Source: an uncultured Comamonadaceae bacterium
Lineage (GTDB): Bacteria; Pseudomonadota; Gammaproteobacteria; Burkholderiales; Burkholderiaceae_C
Length of the DNA: 11,876 bases
Assembly: GCA_937893415.1 (NCBI GenBank)
Contig: CALBWZ010000159.1
Coordinates: 1 to 11,876, forward strand
Direction: 5' to 3'
The position numbers and the translations under genes were made by a program. The notes beneath the pieces were generated by a model. That model had not been told where the DNA came from and searched no databases. It saw nothing but the letters and a program-made list of their open reading frames with translations. Of the stretch, positions 6,856 to 11,876 are shown one piece after another; position 1 is the stretch's first letter, and each line of letters begins with the position of its first letter.

Positions 6856-8127
6856 ATGTCACTCACACCAATGCCCCTCCGTGTTTCATGGCAGCCTGCC
6901 GTTCAAGCCCGCACGTCTAATGCGACCACATTGGGGGGGTTGCTGGGCGCCAGCCGGTCGCGCACGCTGGCTCTCATAGACTGCTTTGATGCCGCGCTAG
7001 GTACCGACATTGGGGTGCCCTTGCACCCACATTACAACCCACCCATTTGGGAACTGGGCCACGTAGGCTGGTTCCAAAACCACTGGATACGACGCAACGC
7101 ACAACGCGCAAACGGTACGCGCTACGACCCTGCGCTCGCCATGGCTCAGCGTGCAGTAATTGCGCACGGTGCACAGGCCGATGCCGATGCAGATGCCCTG
7201 TACGACTCCAGCCTTGTGGGCCACACCAGCCGTTGGGACTTGCCACTGCCAAGCCTAGCGCAGACACGCCAACAGTTGAACGCGGGGCTACAACACACAC
7301 TTGAATTGCTGGCGCAATGCCCACATGGCGATGACGCTTTGTATTTTTACCGCTTGGCGCTGTTCCATGAAGACATGCACAGCGAGGCGGCAGTGAACAC
7401 CGCGCAAGCGCTGGGCATACCGATTGACCCGTCACTTGTAACGGCAGCCCAACACGCCCGTCCACACCAAGCCTTGCAGTTGCATCTCCCTGCTTGCCGC
7501 TGGCAACTGGGCAACACGCAGCCAGGATTCTCGTTTGACAACGAACTTGGCGGCCACGACGTTGTGTTGCCCAGCTTCAAGATCGACACACAAGCCGTCA
7601 ACTGGGACAAGTTTCTGCCATTCATTGAGGACGGTGGCTACGCCAACCCCATGTGGTGGTCTGAAGTGGGCTGGCAATGGCGCACCACGCATGCACACGC
7701 CATGCCACGTTACCTACGCAACGCAGGGCTGGGCGGTGGGTGGCAATGCCAGCGCTTTGGCCAATGGCATGCCTTGGACAGACAGGCCAGCGCAACACAC
7801 CTCAACTTGTTTGAAGTTCAGGCATGGTGCCTGTGGGCGGGGGTGCAGTTGCCCACAGAGGCGCAGTGGGAATGCGCCGCTGTGACTCAACCGGATTTTG
7901 TTTGGGGCAACGTGTGGGAATGGACTGCCAGCAAGTTTGAGCCTTACCCCGGGTTTGTGTCTCACCCTTACCAAGACTATTCACAACCGTGGTTTAACAG
8001 CCGCCAGGTATTGCGAGGCGCCAGCCTAGCCACCACCGAACGCATGGCACACCCGCTGTACCGCAACTTTTTTGAACCAGATCGGAATGACTTGCTCACA
8101 GGTTTTCGCACCTTTTTACCAGCTTAA
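6856..8127 (+). CDS. senA: SenA: selenoneine synthase (EgtB-like nonheme iron enzyme, DinB + FGE-sulfatase domains)
   Basis: The 423-residue protein has the EgtB architecture: an N-terminal DinB-like four-helix domain (about 25-200) and a C-terminal formylglycine-generating-enzyme-like domain (about 205-423). The predicted iron ligands are H69 in WELGHVGWF, and H171 and H175 in HEDMHSE (H-x3-H-x-E). The C-terminal domain shows LPTEAQWE (332-339), GNVWEW (351-356) and LRGAS followed by a terminal TGFR. EgtB joins cysteine-type thiols to hercynine; SenA is the paralogue that joins a selenosugar to hercynine and forms the C-Se bond of selenoneine. The choice of SenA over EgtB rests on the adjacent senB and SelD fusion. 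The ATG at 6856 has no clear Shine-Dalgarno; an in-frame ATG at 6871 is an alternative. The stop shares TTAA with that of egtD. The supply of hercynine by the convergent egtD fits. Confidence 0.9.
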   Translation: MSLTPMPLRVSWQPAVQARTSNATTLGGLLGASRSRTLALIDCFDAALGTDIGVPLHPHYNPPIWELGHVGWFQNHWIRRNAQRANGTRYDPALAMAQRAVIAHGAQADADADALYDSSLVGHTSRWDLPLPSLAQTRQQLNAGLQHTLELLAQCPHGDDALYFYRLALFHEDMHSEAAVNTAQALGIPIDPSLVTAAQHARPHQALQLHLPACRWQLGNTQPGFSFDNELGGHDVVLPSFKIDTQAVNWDKFLPFIEDGGYANPMWWSEVGWQWRTTHAHAMPRYLRNAGLGGGWQCQRFGQWHALDRQASATHLNLFEVQAWCLWAGVQLPTEAQWECAAVTQPDFVWGNVWEWTASKFEPYPGFVSHPYQDYSQPWFNSRQVLRGASLATTERMAHPLYRNFFEPDRNDLLTGFRTFLPA

Positions 8128-8130
8128 GCT
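8121..8130. other. Shared stop-codon overlap of convergent senA and egtD
   Basis: AGCTTAAGCT is a perfect 10-base palindrome whose central TTAA gives TAA on the plus strand (senA) and TAA on the minus strand (egtD). The genes therefore overlap tail to tail by 4 bases, with no room for a separate terminator. Confidence 0.95.
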
Positions 8131-9146
8131 TGCGCCCACATCACTGCGAAACGGCCCTGTTCTGGCGTGTCTGCATCGGTCCACACCGTCGGCACACTGA
8201 AGCCAGCCTCTTGCAACAAGGCACTGAACCCTGCCACGGTCCATTTGTACGAGTTCTCGGTATGCACGCACTCGCCTTGCGCAAAGTGACGTTCTCCACC
8301 TGACCATTGCACACGCAGCGCTCGACGGGCTTGCACATGCATTTCCACGCGAGACAATTCGCTGTTAAAACGCGCCAAGTGGCTCCAGTCGGGCAGCAGA
8401 AAATCGCTGCCACACAAGCGGTTGACGTGTACCAACAGGTTGCGGTTGAACGCAGCAGTCACGCCCAGTGCATCGTCGTAGGCTGCCTCCAACTCAACAG
8501 CGTCTTTGAGCAAATCGACACCAATGAGCAACCCGCTACCCGACGACTGGGCACAGACGGCATACACCTGACGCAGGAAAGCAAGTGCTTGGTCAGGCGT
8601 GAAATTACCAATGCTAGAGCCCGGATAGAAAAATACCTTAGGCCCGTCATCTGGGGCCCCAACTTCAGCGGGCAGCGCCAGTGTGTGTGAAAAGTCTTGG
8701 CCCACCCCCAACATGTCCAGAGTTGGATAGCGACGCTGCAACTGGTCCAATGCCTCGCGCAGGTAATCAACCGATATGTCCACCGCCACGTAACGGCGAG
8801 GCAACAAGCTATCAAACAACCTCGCAGCCTTGGCGCAATTGCCCGCACCTAGATCGATCAACGTGGCGTGGGATGGCACGCTGCGTGCAATGGCGTGTCC
8901 ATGCACCCGCACTATGTCTGCCTCGGTGCGTGTCGGGTAGTACTCTGGCAATTCGGTGATGGCATCAAACAGCCGAGAACCCAGCGCGTCATACAAAAAC
9001 TTGGGCGCAATCCAAGCTGCCCCAGCCTGCCCGTTGTGGGTCAGGCCGCGCAACAACTCTTGGCGAACGGACGCCGCTTGCGGCTGGTACAACTGGACGA
9101 AAAAAGGGGTTTTCATAGGCAACTTATGTGGGCTAAGGCAAATCAT
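8124..9146 (-). CDS. egtD: EgtD: L-histidine N-alpha-trimethyltransferase (hercynine synthase)
   Basis: This SAM-dependent methyltransferase of 340 residues converts histidine to hercynine, the shared precursor of ergothioneine and selenoneine. The family segment YDALGSRLFDAITELPEYYPTRTE spans about residues 52-75. The SAM-binding motif is LIDLGAGNCAKAARL (96-110), followed by AVDIS (121-125). FYPGSSIGNF (173-182) is a further EgtD signature. E297-x-S299 in HTENSYKW corresponds to the Glu/Ser pair that holds the histidine imidazole in the mycobacterial enzyme. The length is normal. The start is uncertain: ATG at 9146 has a weak CAGG upstream, while ATG at 9116 (MKTPFF) would remove ten residues and may fit homologues better. 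With no egtA, egtC or egtE visible and senA convergent, its product is most simply used by SenA. Confidence 0.95.
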   Translation of the reverse strand: MICLSPHKLPMKTPFFVQLYQPQAASVRQELLRGLTHNGQAGAAWIAPKFLYDALGSRLFDAITELPEYYPTRTEADIVRVHGHAIARSVPSHATLIDLGAGNCAKAARLFDSLLPRRYVAVDISVDYLREALDQLQRRYPTLDMLGVGQDFSHTLALPAEVGAPDDGPKVFFYPGSSIGNFTPDQALAFLRQVYAVCAQSSGSGLLIGVDLLKDAVELEAAYDDALGVTAAFNRNLLVHVNRLCGSDFLLPDWSHLARFNSELSRVEMHVQARRALRVQWSGGERHFAQGECVHTENSYKWTVAGFSALLQEAGFSVPTVWTDADTPEQGRFAVMWAQA

Positions 9147-9241
9147 AACGCCTGACCAAATGTGCAGGGGTAAACGATCTGCGTTGTAATGTCAGGTTGT
9201 TTGTATGTCCAAACACATGTTTAACCCAAGCCACCACCCCT
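9147..9241. promoter_or_regulatory. Divergent intergenic region between egtD and the transporter relic
   Basis: This 95-base gap should hold the promoters for egtD (leftward) and formerly for the transporter operon (rightward). The only symmetric element I see is TGTTTG-TATGTC-CAAACA at 9198-9215, a 6-base inverted repeat with a 6-base spacer that could be a regulator half-site pair. No convincing -35/-10 pair stands out on either strand, and the ATG at 9242 lacks a recognisable Shine-Dalgarno. Confidence 0.35.
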
Positions 9242-9616
9242 ATGTCTCTTCTGTCCAATAAGCCTTCACTGAAGTCAATCCTCGCCAGCACAGCGCTGTG
9301 CGTGCTGGGCTTCATGACGTCGTCATTACACGCCCAGCAGGTATTTAAAATAACGGCCATTCCCGACGAGTCCCCCACTGAACTGGCACGCAAAGCGGCG
9401 CCACCGATCAGTTACACCTTGTACCGATGGGAAAACAACATCCGTGCGGCCACCGTGCTGGGTGTCGTGGGCGCCGGGGGCTTGGGCCAAATGCTGTCGT
9501 TCCACTTGAGCTTGTTCCACATGCCAGAAACCAGCACCGTGCTGGTGGCCATGGTGCTGCTCGTGGTCATGGTCGATGGCCTCAGTTACGCCAGCCGCCG
9601 GGCATTGACAACCTAA
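9242..9616 (+). pseudogene. Deletion relic: ABC substrate-binding protein N-terminus fused in frame to permease C-terminus (phosphonate/selenate-type transporter)
   Basis: The 124-codon frame is built from two unrelated parts. Residues 1 to about 32 are a Sec signal peptide (basic start, hydrophobic core, cleavage near SLHA-QQ). The mature start VFKITAIPDESPTELARKAAP matches the beginning of PhnD-like/predicted selenate-binding proteins, which normally run to about 290 residues. From about residue 56 the sequence switches to ISYTLYRWENNIRAATVLGVVGAGGLG and a final hydrophobic helix ending LSYASRRAL, which is the C-terminal end of a PhnE-like inner-membrane permease lying just after its EAA loop. 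The junction is near bases 9400-9407. The ligand-binding domain, the whole ATPase gene and the first permease helices are missing, so transport function must be lost. The ATG at 9242 begins a normal signal peptide; an in-frame TTG at 9197 is unlikely. An assembly join is the alternative explanation. Confidence 0.82.
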
Positions 9617-9702
9617 TGACAACAGGCGGCTCGAACTACACGATGGCGTCTTGACCACATCAACGAACAAACGAATCAAGAAGTGAGCTGTTGACGCATA
9701 AA

Positions 9703-9726
9703 GGCTTAACGGCTTAACGGCTTGTG
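9703..9726 (+). repeat. Short tandem repeat, 8-base unit
   Basis: GGCTTAAC occurs twice in tandem (9703-9710, 9711-9718), followed by a partial third copy GGCTTGTG (9719-9726). It is noncoding and lies between the relic gene and the OsmC-YcaO gene. Too short to imply a function. Confidence 0.7.
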
Positions 9727-9798
9727 CCACGTTGCAACAACCAATCATGCTTGTAAACACGGCACGTATGAGATGTGGGTTGTTGCGGCACACAGGCC
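9719..9798. terminator. Imperfect inverted repeat between convergent genes, possible bidirectional terminator
   Basis: GCAACAACC (9734-9742) pairs perfectly with GGTTGTTGC (9778-9786), and the outer segments GGCTTGTGCC (9719-9728) and GGCACACAGGCC (9787-9798) pair imperfectly. The loop is long (35 bases) and there is no T-tract. It sits in the 187-base gap between the relic gene and the end of the OsmC-YcaO gene, where termination from both sides is expected. The assignment is weak. Confidence 0.3.
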
Positions 9799-9803
9799 GT
9801 CGG

Positions 9804-11876
9804 TTACAAGGCCACCTTGGCCCGCGCCGCGTGCAATTTTTTGAAACTGTCGATGTGGCGCTGGTGTCTGTCTAGGCCGTCTAGATGCATGCCCGTTGGT
9901 GTTAAACCAAAAAACCGCACTGTGCCATCCACTGAACCCATCACCGCATCCATCTGCGGATTGCCAAACATGCGGCGAAAATTAACCATGTAGTCGGCCA
10001 GTTCTAGCTCGTCATCCAACAATACCTCCAGCACCACATTCAAAGCTTGGTAAAACAGCTTTCTCGCCACCGTGTTGTCGTTGTACTGCAAGAAGGCCCC
10101 CACCAACTCGTGTGTGGCCTCAGTGTGCTGCAACGCAAGGTGAATCAACAGCTTCAACTCCAAAACTGTCAACTGTCCCCAGACTGTGTTGTCATCAAAC
10201 TCAATACCAATCAACGTGGCGATGTCGCTGTGATCATCCAGCTCATTGTTGTGCAAACGCTCAAGCAACGCCTCCAGCTGCACGTTGTCAAGCTGGTGCA
10301 CATTCAAAATATCGGCGCGGAACAACAGGGCTTTGTTGGTGTTGTCCCAGATTAAATCCTCTACCGGGTAAATTTCCGAATAACTGGGCACTAGGATTCG
10401 GCAAGCCGTGGCGCCCAGTTGGTCATACACCGCCGTGTACACCTCCTTGCCCATGTCTTTAAGAATGCCCAACAAGGTCGCCGCCTCCTCGGTGTTGGCG
10501 TTTTCGCCATGCCCAGAAAAGTCCCACTTGACGAATTCAAAATCTGCCTTGGCACTGAAAAAACGCCACGACACCACACCACTTGAATCAATGAAATGCT
10601 CCACAAAGTTGTTGGGCTCTGTGACTGCGTTGCTGATAAAAGTGGGCTGAGGCAAATCATTCAAACCTTCAAAACTCCGCCCCTGCAGCAATTCCGTCAG
10701 GCTGCGCTCCAGCGCCACTTCCAAGCGTGGATGCGCACCGAACGATGCAAAGACACCGCCTGTGTGCGGGTTCATCAACGTGACACACATCACTGGGTAC
10801 TCACCTCCGAGGGAGGCGTCTTTCACCAGCACCGGAAAGCCCTGCTTTTCCAGACCCTGAATGCCGGCCAAAATACTGGGGTACTGTGCCAGCACCTCGT
10901 GCGGCACATCAGGCAAGGCAATTTCACCCTCTAGGATGTCGCGTTTAACCGCCCGCTCAAAAATCTCAGACAGACATTGCACCTGTGCCTCTGCCAACGT
11001 ATTGCCAGCACTCATGCCGTTGCTGGCGAAAAGATTTTCAATCAAGTTAGACGGGAAATACACAACCGCGCCATCCGACTGCCGCACAAAGGGCAACGAA
11101 CAAATACCGCGCTGAACATTGCCAGAGTTGGTGTCAATCAGATGCGCGCCACGCAACTCACCATCAGGGTTGTAAATACCAACACAGTAGTCGTCTAAGA
11201 TCCCAACCGGCAGCGCATCGTCTGCACCAGGTTGAAACCAACGCTCGTTGGGGTAATGTACAAAGGCGGCATTGGCCATGTCCTCACCCCAGAACGAGCC
11301 CGCATAGAAGTGGTTGCAACTCAGCCGCTCTATGTACTCCCCCAAAGCAGAGGCCAAAGCGCCTTCCTTGGTGGCTCCCTTGCCATTGGTAAAACACATG
11401 GGTGAGTGCGCATCACGAATATGGAGCGACCACACATTGGGAATAATGTTGCGCCACGAAGCTATTTCAATCTTGATGCCCAGCCCCGCCAACAACCCCG
11501 ACATGTTGGCGATGGTTTGCTCCAACGGCAAGTCCTTTCCCACCACATAGGTGTTGACATCAGACACAGCGTTGCCCGCCAGCAATGCCTGCGCGTCGGC
11601 GTCCAAACTCTCAACGTCTTCAACAATAAATTCGGGACCAGCTTGCACCACTTTTTTGACAGTACAACGGTCTATAGATCGCACAATACCTTGACGGTCT
11701 TTGGCTGAAATGTCTTCAGGTAACTCAACCTGAATCTTGAAAATCTGCTGGTAGCGGTTGTCCGGATCAACAATATTGTTTTGTGACAACCGGATATTTT
11801 CGGTGGGAATGTGGCGGTTGTCACAGTACAACTTCACAAAATAAGCAGCACACAAGGCCGATGATGCTAGGAAGTA
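9804..11876 (-). CDS. OsmC/YcaO fusion protein (partial, N-terminus off the right edge)
   Basis: The frame runs open to the right edge (690 visible residues before the TAA), so the true start is outside; a TTG at 11855 is only an internal codon. The first 75 or so visible residues are the C-terminal half of an OsmC-like peroxiredoxin domain: a cysteine in SSALCAAYFVK and a second in DRCTVKKVV match the paired redox cysteines of OsmC/Ohr. From about visible residue 115 the sequence follows E. coli YcaO closely. It has SWRNIIPNVWSLHIRD, CFTNGKGATKEGALASALGE with the ATP-binding GKG and glutamates, SNGMSAGNT, SLGGEYPV, ASFGAHP and FIDSSG, plus the C-terminal helical repeat tail. YcaO proteins activate amide carbonyls with ATP; E. 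coli YcaO acts as an accessory factor of the RimO methylthiolation of ribosomal protein S12. The function of the fusion is not established. Confidence 0.92.
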   Translation of the reverse strand, partial: YFLASSALCAAYFVKLYCDNRHIPTENIRLSQNNIVDPDNRYQQIFKIQVELPEDISAKDRQGIVRSIDRCTVKKVVQAGPEFIVEDVESLDADAQALLAGNAVSDVNTYVVGKDLPLEQTIANMSGLLAGLGIKIEIASWRNIIPNVWSLHIRDAHSPMCFTNGKGATKEGALASALGEYIERLSCNHFYAGSFWGEDMANAAFVHYPNERWFQPGADDALPVGILDDYCVGIYNPDGELRGAHLIDTNSGNVQRGICSLPFVRQSDGAVVYFPSNLIENLFASNGMSAGNTLAEAQVQCLSEIFERAVKRDILEGEIALPDVPHEVLAQYPSILAGIQGLEKQGFPVLVKDASLGGEYPVMCVTLMNPHTGGVFASFGAHPRLEVALERSLTELLQGRSFEGLNDLPQPTFISNAVTEPNNFVEHFIDSSGVVSWRFFSAKADFEFVKWDFSGHGENANTEEAATLLGILKDMGKEVYTAVYDQLGATACRILVPSYSEIYPVEDLIWDNTNKALLFRADILNVHQLDNVQLEALLERLHNNELDDHSDIATLIGIEFDDNTVWGQLTVLELKLLIHLALQHTEATHELVGAFLQYNDNTVARKLFYQALNVVLEVLLDDELELADYMVNFRRMFGNPQMDAVMGSVDGTVRFFGLTPTGMHLDGLDRHQRHIDSFKKLHAARAKVAL

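Noticed and set aside
6856..8127. Calling this gene EgtB (ergothioneine sulfoxide synthase)
   Set aside because: The domain layout is the same, but the direct neighbours are a selenosugar synthase and SelD, with no egtA, egtC or egtE, so SenA fits better. A tree would settle it.
9380..9420. Insertion sequence or transposon at the chimera junction
   Set aside because: No inverted repeats, target-site duplication or transposase fragment is visible at the junction; a simple deletion or an assembly join explains it.
9703..9726. CRISPR-like or iteron array
   Set aside because: Only two and a half copies of an 8-base unit with no spacers, far too short for either.
9326..9793. Minus-strand open frame of 155 codons overlapping the transporter relic
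   Set aside because: It is antisense to the binding-protein/permease chimera, whose plus-strand protein is recognisable at both ends; the minus frame is not.

Overview
The window is a compact, gene-dense bacterial segment that looks like a betaproteobacterium of the order Burkholderiales, probably Comamonadaceae-like. The reasons are the pyridine-nucleotide-oxidoreductase/SelD fusion, the OsmC/YcaO fusion protein and the general protein flavour; this placement is inference, because no rRNA or other phylogenetic marker is present. No gene-free stretch exceeds 200 bases. No rRNA, tRNA, CRISPR array or insertion sequence was found.

The core (about 3.5-9.15 kb) is a complete-looking selenoneine locus. 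On the minus strand, senB (selenosugar synthase, a GT4-type glycosyltransferase) overlaps senC (selenophosphate synthetase SelD carrying an N-terminal FAD/NAD(P)-dependent oxidoreductase domain). senA (selenoneine synthase, EgtB-like, DinB plus FGE-sulfatase domains) is on the plus strand, with only 14 bases between its start codon and that of senB. It converges on egtD (histidine trimethyltransferase, minus strand), and their stop codons share the bases TTAA. The inferred flow is: SenC makes selenophosphate; SenB transfers selenium to a UDP-sugar to give a selenosugar; EgtD converts histidine to hercynine; SenA joins selenosugar and hercynine on the way to selenoneine.

Divergent from egtD (9.24-9.62 kb) is a striking relic. 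The signal peptide and first residues of a phosphonate/selenate-type ABC substrate-binding protein are joined in frame to the C-terminal end of the cognate permease. This looks like the scar of an internal deletion that removed most of a predicted selenium-oxyanion importer.

To the left (1-3.36 kb) is a separate minus-strand operon: a Rieske ring-hydroxylating oxygenase alpha subunit, its FMN/2Fe-2S reductase (ATGA overlap), and a class II aldolase/decarboxylase running off the left edge. It is preceded by a perfect 18-base palindrome that is probably an operator. A perfect 24-base palindrome separates it from senC. To the right (9.8 kb to the edge) is a minus-strand gene for an OsmC-YcaO fusion protein, cut at its N-terminus by the window.

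The rest of the listed open frames on either strand appear to be antisense or out-of-frame shadows of these genes.
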